Source: Tetmemena sp. SeJ-2015
Taxonomy: Eukaryota; Ciliophora; Spirotrichea; Sporadotrichida; Oxytrichidae
Direction: 5' to 3'
Assembly (NCBI GenBank): GCA_027382625.1
Contig: JAJKFJ010022002.1
Coordinates: 1 to 64,000, forward strand
DNA length: 64,000 nt
Shown here: positions 1 to 12,939 of the stretch, in pieces
Position numbering within the stretch: position 1 is the first letter of the stretch
How the letters are laid out: each line of letters opens with the position of its first letter
Translations under genes and position numbers: made by a program
Notes under the pieces: generated by a model
Databases searched by the model: none
The model's input: only the letters and a program-made list of their open reading frames with translations
What the model was told of the DNA's origin: nothing

Positions 1-314
1 TCCCTTAGATAGTTGCTTGCTTCATGATTGCCTCCCACAAAGATGGTTAGGATTGGTGCTCTCAGCTCACCAGTGAAGAAACGATGAAATTGTCCCAGTT
101 CTCTGTATTTCGCGGGGCATTCCATTGCTGCCATATCTGTTTTGTCTCTCAAACTCTGAAAAAAAATATTATTTATCTATGTTCATCTTACCTAGAAATC
201 TCCACTACAGAGTATGAAGTCGACCTTTTGGCCTGTAGAGTCCTCCCATTCTTTCAATTCCTCATAGAGAAATTCCAATTTGCCATGCAGACAGCCTACT
301 ACAGCTACGTTCAT
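1..314 (-). CDS. DBR1: RNA lariat debranching enzyme, N-terminal part (runs off the left edge)
   Basis: Hydrolyses the 2'-5' branch of excised intron lariats in the nucleus. The minus strand starts at ATG 312-314 and reads MNVAVVGCLHGKLEF, then FILCSGDFQ, and after an intron LTIFVGGNHEASNY. These match the first metallophosphoesterase blocks of the DBR1 family (GCxHG, CGDFQ, GGNHEASNY), which supply metal ligands. A 36-bp GT-AG intron (156-191, donor GTAAG, acceptor CAG) interrupts it directly after GDFQ. Only about the first 90 residues are inside the window, so the C-terminal domain cannot be judged. In this window a debranching enzyme agrees with the presence of true spliceosomal introns. 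Identification is firm; completeness is unknown. Confidence 0.93.
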
Positions 315-431
315 TTATGCGTCAATATTAATATCTCTTAAATAGTATTAATAATTTAAGTCCAGCTTTAATTCACTCACAGTTTTTTATTCGTTAAAAC
401 AACAATAATTTCTTAATTTTGAATTAATAAA

Positions 432-3400
432 ATGTCCTAGGAAAACAAACAGCAGACTCCAGCTTTTAGTCTCAAGATTAGCTTAAATAAGGATAAAGTA
501 AGCAATGATAAGCAGCAACAACAAAAAATGGAGATAATATTCTGAAACAGAAATCAAAAGAATGAGCTGCAAGCATTTGAGTAAGAAAGCTACAAGCAGT
601 ACCTAGGTAAGTTAAAATTCTCAGACTAATGTGGATTATAGAAAAAAGTTTAGACCAATCCAAATTGCAAGCATAGAAGCCTAGATGCTAGGAGCAATAG
701 TATATAGAAGATAAACTCATTCGCAGTCAAAACTATAAGACAATTAAGATTCTTGAAAATGATTTGACTGCCTTCGAGGATGGTTATGTCAACTATAATG
801 CTGCCTAATTATATTTGGAGTAAGATTTTACTCTCATAATCAGTTTATTAGCTTCTGCTTAACAAAAGAACAATACAACTGAGTAGGCTAATTTTAAAAT
901 TTTTCATCATTTATTTTATATATATATATTAACTGTTAGACTTCAGATTTCTATTTGCCATAATCTCTTCTCAAGAAGTTCAATAAGAACCAACAAAGAG
1001 CCAAAGAAAAGTACTAAGCTAATTTATTTTAAGTTCCTTAATCTACTTGGAAAGGATACTCAGCTTTAGAACATAGAAAACTTGATAATTTTGCACGAAG
1101 ATAAATATAGTAAGCAGGACTACTGTCTCTTTACAATTACAAACGTTAACAGTCTTGCTAATTAGTCAGACAGTAACCAAAGAAGCGAGATTATTATCTA
1201 CAAAGGCAAAGCTGAGTGCACTGATAGTGAGATAGACACTTTAATTGACTTGAGGAAATTCCTTGCTAGTATTCTTGGATGCTAGGTTAATAATGAAAAC
1301 CTTCCTAGCCGTATTCAAGTCACTCACTTCAACTATTGTGGACTAAGGACTGCCCAAGAAAGTCTCAAGGATCAGCTGAGAGTAGAGTCTCAACTTGGAG
1401 CTATCTCAGTTTTCTAGTAGATTTATAAGAAACCTCAATAAGCAGCTCCTTGCGAATTTTTTGTCTTAAAAGTCATTGAGTATTAAGCATATTTTATGAA
1501 TAGAGTTAAATTTGCCAAGTGAACTTCAATTAGAGTTTCTATAACACTTTGATTTAAGAAATGCGAGATCTGCTCTACTACTTGTATGACTACGACTATT
1601 TTGAAAGATTAGATATTTAAAATGAGTCTAGCATAATGATTAGCAGAAGATAGACCCTTGCAGGTAACAGCAATCATAAACGCCAAATTTAGGAGTCGCC
1701 TTCATCTTCTTCAGAAAGTGAATTTATGGATGAAGAAGAAGAACTTCAAGATGAAGATGATTTATTTATAGTAGTTGCCATTATATATGCAGCACCTGAT
1801 TCTTAAAATCAAACTGAAAACAAGTTGATAGATGAGCAAGAGAGACAATAAGAAGGAGAGTTAGATGATAGCTTCGGGAGAGATATGATAATCATAGAGG
1901 AGAGGACGAAGAGAAGAAGAAGCTTTGAGAAAAATAAGGATGCTCATGGAAGATAACTCTCTACAATTTTTAGAGGAGGCTAATGAATCGATAGGGCTAA
2001 GCTTTGATATGAATCACTCTCTACTCGCTAGAGAGTAGAAGCAAAATAGGAATGTGAATTGTTCTGAAGCAGATATCAAGAACAGCTAAAACATTAGCAA
2101 AAGCTTTTTAGGAAGTCAAGTAAATGCCTCCATTATAGAATACTCTCGGGGGGAGGCCTTTCCTCGACAGTAAAATTTTATAATGAAAAAAGGTAAGAAA
2201 AAATATGTTATAGGTAATTTCCCCCTAAAACTATTATTTAGTTTTGGCCCTTTCCCCAACATAAGGCTTCAAATTTAATCTTTTTTAGTCTGATAGAGGC
2301 AGCTGACCAATAAATTCTATTTTTTATTATATTTTTACTATTAAAATAAAAAAAAAGGGTCCCTTTTAAAGCCAATTATTGTATTTTATCTGCTTCGTTA
2401 AAAGCCCAAGTTTTAAGCTAAAAAAATTGCAGCATAGCCGTTTTTTTATAAAAAATTTTTTTTTCTAAAAATTTCCTTTTAAAATTCCTTTTTTTATTTT
2501 AAAATAGAAAAAAATTGAAAAAATATAGTTTTTATTTGGGTGCAGCTGCTCTTAATTAAAAGGTTTAAAATTTGAAGCTTTATGTTGAACCCCCTCAATA
2601 ATGAAAAAAAAATTTTGAGGAAAATTACCTATAAAATATTTTTTCTTACCTTTTTTCATTTAAAAAATTTTTACTGGGGGAAAAAGGGCCCCCCCATTTT
2701 TCCTGGGATTAGCTTAGGGAGGGGGATAAATTTTTGAAAGTACTAAATTTTTGTTTAAAAAATTAATTTAATAAAAATTTATTATTTTTTTATTTTTTTA
2801 AATTAAAATCACAAAAAATCAAGAACAGAATTCGAAGAGGATCAAACTTAAGCCCAAAAGTAAAGCATACCAATTTCAACGATATCATTTTAAATACCTT
2901 TCAAAAAACGCCGCAGGTACCAGCCCAAAATATTTCAATAGAGAAAGAAAATCTTAGAGCAAAAGAGCTCACTTTTATTGATGCATAAAGATGCCAACAA
3001 ATTGAGAAGCCTTCGAACCTAAAGATTATGGAGATTGTAAAAAGAGAGAAAGTCATCTTAGCTCAAGCCTCATTTCATACCTCTAAAAATTGCAATCAGT
3101 GGCCTGCTCCTTAGCTGAAACACACTTTCTATTTCCAGATTGAAGTTTAAGTAGAGACAGTTTAGGAGGGTTATAACTCTCAAATCAAGATTATGAAAAA
3201 CAGGAGTCTCTCTAAAAAGTATCTCCTTGGAAACTAATTCTAACAGCGGATTCATAAGATGAAGAAGTCCTAGAACTATAACATATATACTCTATTTATA
3301 AATGATCGATGCTTTAGAAACATTCAGTCAGCACCAAAGCTTAGAGAACTGGAGAGAAGTCTCCTGAATTTTCCAAAATAAATGAAGTAGAAGCAGCAGG

Positions 3401-6132
3401 AAATGCCAAAGAACCTTAACTAAATGATATTGAGCGTTCTTTCTCAAGAATCTTTCGAGGAAAAGAAAGAAGAAGTAGCAAAGCCAATTAACTAGGCTTA
3501 GAGATAATCGATAGATTAAATTACAAGAGTCTGGAGCAAAGACTCCAAATACTTTAATTACAATCATACCTTCAACCTGAATCAAGATCATATAAGTTAT
3601 AAATTTATTTTTTATCAAGATAGTTCTGCTTAATAATCTTCTCAGCTGCAAGCCTTCCACAAAAATCAAAACCAATTGCAACAAGGGGAAAAGCTGGAAG
3701 CAGAGCAGATAAGGAGACAGATCCCAGCAAATGTAGGAAAATTTTAACTCATAGTGGTTGCCCACTTGAAATGAAATATCCCTACAAAAAACTTAATATA
3801 TTGCAAACTTACATAGGATGGTGTATCGTTGTTCTTAACTAGTACGATAAGTGCTGGCTTTGAAAATGATTATTAATTTACATTCCTCAAATTTTACTTT
3901 ACTTTACTTTAAAACCAATTGAATTTGAATCAAAGCCAAAGCAAGTACTTTTCCAAGTAGACAAACAGTCTAATCTCATTCTAATGTTCTGCCTAATCAA
4001 AGAAGATAAGCTAGTCTCTCTAGACTTGCCAGAAATTTCTTACAATGAATCTAAAGTTCAAATCTAACTTGAGGAGGAAGGAAATTCAGAGATCAAGAAC
4101 TACTTCTCGAATCATTTCAATCCCCATACTGGATCTGGTGTGGCTTTTTCGAATAGCGGAGTAGGAGGAGGTTTCTTGAACCAACTTATCTCCTTCAAGG
4201 AAAGTTTGAAGCTGAACTCCATCGATGATATTTAGCAAGACTCTAACTTTCAAATGGGTGGGAGTGGATCTTACCATAATAAAACTGAAAGCCTGGGATT
4301 GGAATCGCAAAGAGTAATCGGAGATCATTTGAAAAACTTCGAACATCCTTCTTAAGATTCACTCATCTAGCCAGTTCAGATGTAGAATATGCCTCTAAGT
4401 CCTGATCAAAATCTTGAAGAGAGCAAGAATGAAATGACTGTGAATGTGAAATTAGTTGTATCTATGGATATTGAATTTTCATTTAATTTTCTTGAGGTAT
4501 CCAATACACCATGCGCTGATTTTGAAAGCTATCTTGATCAAGAATTAAATGAAATATCCGATAAGAAGCCTTTGACAAGAGGTGTATTCGCCACAATACA
4601 AGAGGAATCAAGCCAAGGCCAATCTCTTCAAATGATTCTTTCACCCTCATTTGAGCAGCCTTAACCCAGCTAAGCTCAAACTCCTTTCATTTTAGGAGAG
4701 GTAGAAAATTCTAGGCAGCAAACACCGCTCTCTTAAAACAATAATCACCAATTAAAGTCATGAAAGAATCTAGACTCCTGTTTTGAGCTGCTAAAGTTAC
4801 TGAAATCGAGAGAGGATAAAGATGAATTTTAGGTTTCATTTAATTCTATTATGCTTACATTTAGGACTTTCTCGAAGAATAAGTAATGAAAACTCAAATA
4901 CCCTATCCTAGAGACATCAATCTGATAGCAAACAGATTGCTGCACAATCTTCAGGAATACAAACGAAGCAGCTTTAAATCAATAGGAGATCCTTCGTATA
5001 TGATTTGAATTATTTATTTTACCCTTTTCCACAAAGTAGAAAGAGGTTTCTAATTACTAGAGAAAATCAGCTGATGTAGATAAGTCTCAACACGTTTTAG
5101 AAATACTAATTCCCTCGGATGAGTTATCATCTAAGGGCTCTGTTATTGTAGTAGAGGAGTGTAGAAATCCATCTTACGCACCCTCCTCTGAGGATTCTCT
5201 TCCACAGCCAAGGTAAATGAAGTACTCCCAAACTCCTTCTAATCAACTGAATAGAGAGCCTATTTTCGAAATAGAGACGAGCTAGAGAGATTCAATTCAG
5301 AAGATTATAGAGAGACAGAGGAAGGATAAGATCTTACAGTCGGTTAAGAGTGGCAAATTTACCATAAAGAGCAAGAAGAACCTACAGAGTGGTAGAATGA
5401 AGTAAAAACACATGAATTTAAGATTATGAAAATGTATGTTTAATTATAAATTGTTGAATTCGATCATCAGTGAGCCAAATGTGCAAGACATGAAATCCTC
5501 AATCCTGTCTCATAACCAAAGAGAAGCTAAAGTGAATGGATTTTCATGAATTGAATTGAAATAGTACTTTGTTTATAAACTTACAGCAGTCAGTGAACGA
5601 GTCTAACTTTGGTTGCAAGCAGTGCTTTGGCTCTAATTGGAACTAGAAGTATAATATGCCTTGCACTATCTGCGTTGAGCCTCCTCTCCTGTCTGCTCGA
5701 AAGAAGGGAGGGTAAACTGTTGACTAATTAAATGGAGATTAGATCAGCAATCCTGCTTAAGGTGGTGGCAACCTTTTTAAAAGGTGCTTCAAGAGGCATC
5801 AACGTGGTTAGGCTGAGACTTCCAGCTGCCGTGGCTCAGGTGAGGGCACAATAGTAACTTCTGATAAGTCAAGCCGAGGATTGGCTGATGAATTCAATAT
5901 GCAGTCGATGCTGGACAACATGCAGCAAACTATCAATTCAACCATCACCAATGAGAATAAGCCAGAACAGGAGAGCCTTATCAGCCTAGATGCTGGACTT
6001 GTCAGCAGGATAAAAGCCAAGAGAAGATCTGAGAAGAGTGACAGCAGTGGAAAGAAGTTTGACTTGCTCAGGAAAACTAACCAAAATTTTGATTTGCCCA
6101 GACAGATGGTCTAGAAAATTGAATTCCTTTGA
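432..6132 (+). CDS. Long Gln/Ser-rich protein of unknown function, interrupted by IESs
   Basis: I do not recognise this gene. Read with TAA/TAG as Gln, long open stretches follow each other on the plus strand: 432-545 (start MSQENKQQTPAF), about 700-900, 1000-1520, 1560-2085, 2829-3774 and 3920-4750, then several shorter ones to a TGA at 6130-6132. Between them are AT-rich breaks with stops or frame changes. One is a clear 743-bp IES (2086-2828) whose removal joins two long frames exactly. Composition is Ser-, Gln-, Glu- and Lys-rich with acidic runs near 1720-1760, so much of the protein is probably disordered. The last part (about 5600-6130) has a small cluster of Cys residues (CKQCFG, CTICVEPP) that could bind metal, but no known finger is evident. 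It could be two adjacent genes; one is suggested by the common strand and style. Confidence 0.45.
2086..2828. other. 743-bp internal eliminated sequence (IES), 11-bp pointer
   Basis: The direct repeat ATCAAGAACAG occurs at 2075-2085 and 2818-2828. Removing everything after the first copy through the second joins GCAGATATCAAGAACAG to AATTCGAAGAGG. This keeps one frame open from the upstream segment into the roughly 950-bp downstream segment (residues around the join: SEADIKNRIRRGSN). The insert holds a foldback element (2148-2695) and very AT-rich flanks. An 11-bp in-frame repeat on both sides is hard to explain by chance. Bases 2086-2147 could also be read as open frame, which is a minor argument against this exact left boundary. 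Confidence 0.8.
2148..2695. mobile_element. Foldback / MITE-like inverted-repeat element inside an IES
   Basis: About 170 bp of the left arm (from GGGGGGAGGCCTTTCC at 2148) recurs as reverse complement at the right arm (ending at the C-run 2689-2695). Shared blocks in order from the ends are a G-rich tip, CAGTAAAA, GAAAAAAGGTAAGAAAAAAT, ATAGGTAATTT, CAACATAA.GCTTCAAAT and GCAGCTG. The arms differ by several substitutions and small indels, so this copy is not brand new. The centre is homopolymer-rich and has no coding potential. No clear target-site duplication was found. The structure fits a non-autonomous DNA transposon or foldback element that is lost with the surrounding IES. Confidence 0.8.
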
Positions 6133-6267
6133 ATATATGAAGTTTATAATTGAAGCAGCGTTAATAGCCAAATTATTTCCTTAATTTGTAATCAAATACC
6201 TTGTCTTAAGTTGATAAAATAACATGGAAATAAAATTTAATTGCCTAGAATTAATAAAAGTGTTGCA

Positions 6268-7696
6268 ATGAAGTTGCTGTCTAAGAACTTGATAATGATC
6301 TTCAGTTTCATGGATCAGTTTGAGTGCGTGAAATTGCAGACTGTCTCCAAGGATGCCTACTACCTCTACTTTCCTAAGATTCTGAAGACATTCTACCTCG
6401 ATAGATAGTTCGTGCACCTCTATCTATCCAACAAAAAGAAGTTTGCTCTCACCTATCTTGATAACTTATTTGTAGTATATTTCTTTTGTAAACTACAAAG
6501 GAAAGAAAATTTCATTCAAGCACTAGAAGGAAATTCCAGACAGGTTAAAATACTTCGCTACAATTTAGCTTGAAAATAACATCTTGCTTTTGTATATAAC
6601 TAAGATTCATCTCAATTTTTCTATTTTGGGTGGACAGAACTCCCGAGAAGAAAACCCAGAGGAGCCTCTCTCTCAGTAATTCAATTAGATTTACTGATTT
6701 AATCATTGACACTGTTAATTTAAATTCGACTACTCTTACGACGATGCATTCTTATTCGACGCTAAGAACACTAAAATGCTTTTGCATCTGCACATGCACC
6801 AGAAAAGAGCAAGGCACTGCGTTTGCTTGCAATAAGATCCCAAGGACCCTTTCAACAGACTCATCCTCGTCATTGGAGGAACCTATTAAACTCAACACAA
6901 AGACTTATTCAAGAAAACCACTTGGCAGAAGAGCCATGACATAGACATGGTTGAGTTTTACTCAGTCAATTCACAAACCTTTGAAAGGTATAATGCTAAG
7001 CTATGTAGTATAGTCATAGTTATTATTTTAGCTACAAATAGGTAGACACTCGCATCAGCTTGCTTCCTAAAGGACTTCACTTATGTGATAGGAGGACACA
7101 CGGTTGCCCAACCTCAGAAGTTCATAAATTCAATTGAGAGGTGCCATAAGTCGGTACCCTCATCCTACTTTGAAAGAGTGAATGTAAAACACTCTTATGA
7201 TATAGGGGTAGACTTAAGCATTTAGACTCTACTCGCAGTGCCTATCAAAGAAGACAATGGAATACTCATTCTCTACTTAAGTATTTTTATTATTATTCTA
7301 GGTAGTGCTTTAGTAGATAATTGGGACAATCAGGGCTACTTTATAGATATGAAAGATCAAACCATGAAATAGAGTCAAATTATAAATATAGAAGAGTAAA
7401 TCATCTATATCTTTTAGAGCAAGTTTAATTTCTCTCTTGGCCCGATAAATCACTGGCAGAACTCTTATAAATACTACGAACAGCGCTTGAACTTTCTAAC
7501 TGAGCAACTTCAAATACTTCGCTTTTCTATTCAATCATGCGAGTGGACTCTCTTCGATGTTCTAGAGTGCAGAACAGAGAAGACGAAAAACTACTTGCAA
7601 AGAAAAGAGTTGGAAAGAGAATAAAATCTCAAGGAATAAGGCAGATTCATTTATGATGATGGAAGTCACCTCTACTATGACTATAACATTTATTGA
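6268..7696 (+). CDS. Kelch-like repeat protein, possibly with an F-box-like N-terminus
   Basis: Translation from ATG 6268-6270 begins with a leucine-rich helical stretch ending FECVKLQTVSKDAYYLYF, which resembles the start of F-box proteins but is not diagnostic. Segments with the kelch hallmark of hydrophobic residues before a Gly-Gly pair follow: ILLLGGQNS (only after IES removal), LILVIGGTY and FTYVIGGHT, each followed by a Tyr or Trp further on. The C-terminal half is Gln-rich and helical, and the gene stops at TGA 7694-7696. Three short IESs (6593-6628, 6697-6714, 6999-7034) break the frame, and removing all three restores the blades. Kelch proteins usually act as binding scaffolds or E3-ligase adaptors; the partner here cannot be told. 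Confidence 0.7.
6593..6628. other. 36-bp IES, pointer TTTTG
   Basis: TTTTG is repeated at 6588-6592 and 6624-6628 in the kelch gene. Excision joins codons for ILLL directly to GGQNS, recreating a kelch Gly-Gly motif. There is no GT-AG boundary that does the same. Confidence 0.8.
6697..6714. other. 18-bp IES, pointer ACTG
   Basis: ACTG is repeated at 6693-6696 and 6711-6714. Without excision the frame hits TGA at once. With excision the frame runs on into the next long kelch segment (NQIYCQFKFDYSYDD). It is short for an IES. Confidence 0.65.
6999..7034. other. 36-bp IES, pointer GCTA
   Basis: GCTA is repeated at 6995-6998 and 7031-7034. Excision joins ERYNA to TNRQTLASACF and keeps the frame into the next kelch blade (FTYVIGGHT). 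Confidence 0.75.
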
Positions 7697-10600
7697 TTCA
7701 AACTTAAAGTATAAATTGCAATAAGGAAAGGAATAGTACTTTTTAAAATTATTGGTTATTATTCTCTGTCATCGTCTGTGAAATAGATTTCTTCTGTGAA
7801 CTTGATGCCGAAGCTACACTTTTTAATCCAAGGAGCTTCAGGCTTGAGAGGAATGGCCTTAGAAGTGAACTCTTCTAGCACTGAGTTATCAACGCAAGGA
7901 ATCATGTTTGGAGGCTTGATGAAGGGAAAACTAAATGAGGGCTTCATCATCAGCGACCCTTGGAAACCTTGAAACTGGAACTTTACATAGGAGAAGTAGT
8001 TGCACAGTCTAGACTGCTAAGGAAACACATTCAATATCACTGACTGCTTCTGTTCAATGAATTTAGTTGCGTTCTCTCTATCATATTTGTAAGCTCTCTT
8101 CAAGTCTTTCTTTAAAGAATATGTTTTCTTTAAATATTCTTAGCAGCCGCTCCATATCCAAGAATCTGGTTGAGAACGTGTCTGATGAGCCAAATTTAGT
8201 GAGCGTATTTCTTGGGTATGGTATCAATCATATAGTCTAGCTTAGTAAGTGCTTTCTTGTGCTCCTTGAGTTGCAGCAGATTAAGCACTGTGTTGAAAGA
8301 ATACTCGTGGATGTTTAAGGAGCACAGACCCACATCAGACAAATCAGTTTAGCTGCTTCCATTCGATTAGGCATCTGCGTTTTATCCATCAAACTCCTAA
8401 TCTCACAAAATGAAAAAAATATTTAGTTCCAGTATTATAATTTAATCATCGATATCATCTGAGAACTAGTTCTTTGGGTAGAGTACCTTATTTGAGTGCA
8501 TGATCGAAGAGCTCTGTTCAAAGTCCTAAATAGACTTATCGAACTCTCCACAGTAAAAGAACATCACTGCTCTGTACAGGTAGTAATCTTCCTTGTTGAA
8601 GATATTTTCTTTGTAAATATATACACTCTTTAGATTAATTTTAATTCGTCATCTTAAGATTTGTAGTAGTTAGTCTCCTCATCCTTTTCTTCTTCCACAG
8701 CAGCCAATTCAGCCAATAACTTCTCCTTATTTGACATTATCTTGACACCTGAGCCACGCTTCTAATCAGTATTAAGAGCTCCTGCTCCCTTGCTTTCAGA
8801 ATCATTTTTGGCATCTGCTGGTTCAGTCTCCATGAGCCCCAGCTCCATCTCCTCCAGTTTCTTCTACCTGTCTAACCTCAGCAACTCTTTCTCATCAATC
8901 TCACTTATCTCATCGTAGTCATCTCCATCCTCCTCGCCTGCGTTACCTACTCTAAATCTTAAATCGTTTTTCCTGAGTGAGTTTTCTCCTCCTTAGCGAA
9001 GCTGACTCTACACCTCTCTGTCCTGCTCTCTCCTCCTTCTTATTGCTCTTATCTTGTCTGTCTTAAGATATATAGATATTTATAAATACAATAGCTTTGA
9101 ATTATTTTTATTCTTAGTTCTCTGGGCTGAGGGAATGATTTGTGAGTGATGATGCATGATGCTAGAATCGTGGTTAATCTTGGCCAAATGTTGGTTCTTC
9201 TCGTAGCTGATGAGTTTGGTGAGCACGTTGGCGCATTTCTCGTAAACCTACTTTTCATGAACCTGCATATTAGTCTACTGTAAACTAGTTGATGAAGACT
9301 TCAGAGCATTCAAACAATCTCTATAATGAAAGAAATATAAAAGCTCAAATTATCTCTGTCTGCAATTGCAACTTTATCATTTGGGGAAATCTCAATGACT
9401 TTATTCAGATCTTTGAGTGCTTCATTCATGCTATTAAGTGCAACATGGCATCTTGATCTTTGATAAAGAGCCAAAGGTGACTTGTGGATGTTGTCTGCGT
9501 TAGTGAAAGCCTTAGTTGCATCATCATAAGATCCTGTGGTCATCAAAAGATTTAATTCATTCTCAAATTAATAATTATAATACTTTCACATTTCCAGCAT
9601 AGATATGCACCATCAAGTTTTTCTAAACAAGAATTAACAAAATGAGAGATACTTACAGGTTCAAGCACAATCAGTTTTTAGAAATCTATAAAAGCAAGAG
9701 CAGTATCTCCAATAAGGTAAGCACATTTTCCTCTGTTTAAATAAGCCTAAATAAATAAGGATTCACTATAATCTTACATCCAGCAAGTCTTTATTCAGAT
9801 TGATTGCAATAGAAAGGTCAGTAATAGCTTCCTTGAACATACTTAAACAAGCGTAACATCTTCCTCTGGCCAAATAAAATTTCGCATGCGTCTCTTCTGA
9901 CTTTTCAATCACAGTTTCAAAGTCAGTAATTGCGTCAAAGAAGTAATGAAGAGCGAAGTTCAACACTCCTCTGAAATATAAAGCTTTTAAAATCTATCTT
10001 AAAATACATAACTTGATAATCCTTTGGCGAGTGCTTGAGAGCTCTATTTAAATCTCTCTTAGCATCTCTAAGCATTTTATTTCTAGTTTGTGCTTTATAG
10101 GTTTATGTAGAGCATATTAGACTATGCTCACAGCTCTCAAGAAGTATGGATCTCTGTTGCCAGGTATTTTCTAGCTTGATTTAGTGAAGAACGAAATCGC
10201 ATTCTCGAATTCCTTCTTCTCTAAACTTTTCAAGCCTTGACACATGATCATGTTATAGTATGCGGAGGTATTAAGTTTCATGAGCTGGTTAGATTTGATA
10301 TAGTCCTTCAAACTCTTATCAAAGTCATCAGTTATAAAGTATCCATAGGCGCGGTAGATGTATATCAGAGGAGTTATGTAGTCACTCTAGGTTTGCTGTG
10401 AAGATTGAGACAACTTTTCAATCAAGCCAGTCTTATATTTTTGCATTAAAATTCAAAATTGAAGTTTGAGTCAATAGCTTGACTCCAGTTTTAGTTTTTC
10501 TCTTCATGAGGAAGATTACACCTTCAGGTGAATATCTTTATAGTTGATCAACTTCTTTTGCTTCAATTTGTAATGAGTAGCTCTCTGCAAATTGTAATAG

Positions 10601-12939
10601 GCCTCGTAAAAATCCTTTTGCTGAATTTTGATTTTGGCAATTTCATAGAGTGCGCAGCTTTGAAGATACTGATCATCAGATAATCGAATAACTTACTCGA
10701 AATGAAGTATCGCATCATTGAAGTTTTCCATCTTCTTCAAAGTTTTAGCTTTGTAGAAGTAAGCCTTGCTAATTGCTGGGGCACTCTAAGGTTCTTCCTA
10801 TTCTGCGAGGTCACATAACTTATTGAAATCATGCAAAGCTTGCTCCGAGTATTTCATTTAGAGATAGAGGATACCTCTTTTCATAAGGCCTTGCGATAAA
10901 GATTGCTGATCTACCTCTGTAGCTTTAGTGTAGGAAATTAATGCTCCATTGTAGTTTCCTATTCCTTTTAAACTATCTCCTTAGCCTAGATATCCTAGGC
11001 CGTTATCAGGCTAAAGAGATATCACTATGCGGAAATCTTGGAGAGCCTTATCCCATTTCTTTTGGAAAATATATATCTAGCCTCTTGCAATATAAGCCTC
11101 GAGATACTTGGGATATTTAAAGATAGCTTTCGAGAGAGTTCTTAAAGCAGATGTGTAATCATTAGTTCTTCTGAAAGCTATAGAGAGGACGATGAACTTT
11201 ACAAATTAATGATCTTCTTTTTTGTAAAATATTAAACATAGTTTTCCTGTAATCAGAGCAAGTATCAATCAGTTCAGTTAAATCTGTGATTGCCTTTAGG
11301 GGCTGATTTGAATCCAAATGTGTAACTCCTCTATAGAATAGCGCATCAAAGTTTGCCTTGTTATTCTGTAAACTCTTAGAGAAAGCCTTGATTGCCTCTT
11401 TGTACTTCTTATCTCCTAAGAATATTTTCCCTTGCTCGAAATATTCTTCACTCTCTAGCAACTAAGACTCTGGGATACCTGCATTATAAATTATACTTAC
11501 AATAAATTCTCATTAGCCTTATTTGCGAGCAAGTTGATGTTCTAATTTACGCTGCTGCTGTTGTTTACTATGTGTGAATAGTTTGACTTTGGTGTTGACC
11601 GAGGTTTGTTCTCACAGATGAGGATTGAGGGAACTCCTTCTTACTGTGATTTGAGTAACTTCTTATATGTGAAACTGTGTTGTTTAAATTGCTCTTAAGC
11701 TTAGCAGCTGATATTCTTGATGAAGATTGAGAAATGCCTGCCTGCTTATACATCTGCAAATGAGCTTGCGCGTTTGCTGTGTTGTAAGCAAAATTCAAAT
11801 TAGAAAACTAATCTTTTCATAACCTCCATTTACCAATAAATTAGCGCTGTTAAGATTTTGATTTTAAGTGAGGTTGAAGTGATTGAGTGAGCTTGGTGAG
11901 TATCCTCTCCCTCCGGTGTATATCAAATGCTAACCACCTTAAATACTCTATGCTAAGTTCATGTTTTGAGCTTGCTTGTTGGTTGCTGTAACCTATTAAG
12001 AGAAGTAATTATTGAGGAACTCGCTGTCATTCTGATTAGTGTTTGCAATTGGAGTGATAGTAGAATAGTTGAGAGGCGTCATTTAGGTGAAGCCATGTGC
12101 TGTTATATGCCCACCACCAGAAGTATTTAAATTACCTCCATATTAGATGGTCTGATTAAGGATTCTTTGATTGAGTTAGAGTGGTTGATTCAAATACTGC
12201 TCTGTTAAGTCTAGTTATCGCTGAGATGTATTCACAATTGGGATGCTGTTCTAATGACCAGGATGTCCACCAGCTCTCGTGCTCTGCACCATGCTGAATG
12301 CCTTCATGTGCTTAGGTCTTCTTTAATTTAGACTTGAAATTGTAGTGGGAGTTTGAATCATTGGGTATTAGTTTGACAGGAAATTTTGAAATTTGTGAGC
12401 AGTTGATTGCATGTTATAAGAATTGCCGTCTTCGAGTGACGACGATTGTTTGAGCATCTAGTGATTTGCTTGGATGATTGCTTGAATCTGCTTTTACTAG
12501 TGAGGGGTGCTGGAATTATTCAAGCTGATGAATTGATCCATAGGGCTTAGTAGTGGGCCGTTTTCTTCCATGAGCGCACCAAACTGATTTTAAATACTTG
12601 AAGTGTTATTCATTATCTAGAGTTGCTTGTTATTGAAAACACAATTCAATATAGAAATGATCTTAAATCTGTCATGATTTAGCTAATAATGGAAGATGAT
12701 CTCTGCTGTTATTGTTGTGCCCATGGTTACTGAGATTTATTCAAAAACTTTTTTCCAGTTCCATGCAAACTTGAATTGTAATTATTCTGGGATCTTGCCT
12801 CTGTTGGTCCCTAATTGCTAACAGGTGGCCTTGAGTGGCGAGTGGTTGAGGAATTTGATGCTTGAGGGCGAGCATATACAGTGGCAGGATCAAACTAAGC
12901 CAAGTGGGCAGGTCTCTGGTAACTCTGCTGTTTTATCAT
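7669..12939 (-). CDS. Long TPR-repeat protein with disordered N-terminus
   Basis: Minus-strand gene, probable start ATG 12937-12939 (MIKQQSYQRPAHLAQFDP). The first roughly 400 codons (12.9-11.5 kb) are Asn-, Gln-, Ser- and Thr-rich and look disordered. From about 11460 down to 9300 the translation is a chain of 34-residue TPR-type helix pairs, for example EQGKIFLGDKKYKEAIKAF, FYLARGRCYACLSMFKEAI and LYQRSRCHVALNSMNEALKD, with the typical small/aromatic spacing. A charged linker and a conserved-looking C-terminal globular part (about 8400-7760) follow. TPR arrays are protein-binding scaffolds, so the cargo is unknown. The frame is broken at several points by introns or IESs. The last codons run to a TGA near 7669, overlapping the 3' end of the convergent kelch gene; the true end may be earlier. 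Confidence 0.65.
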
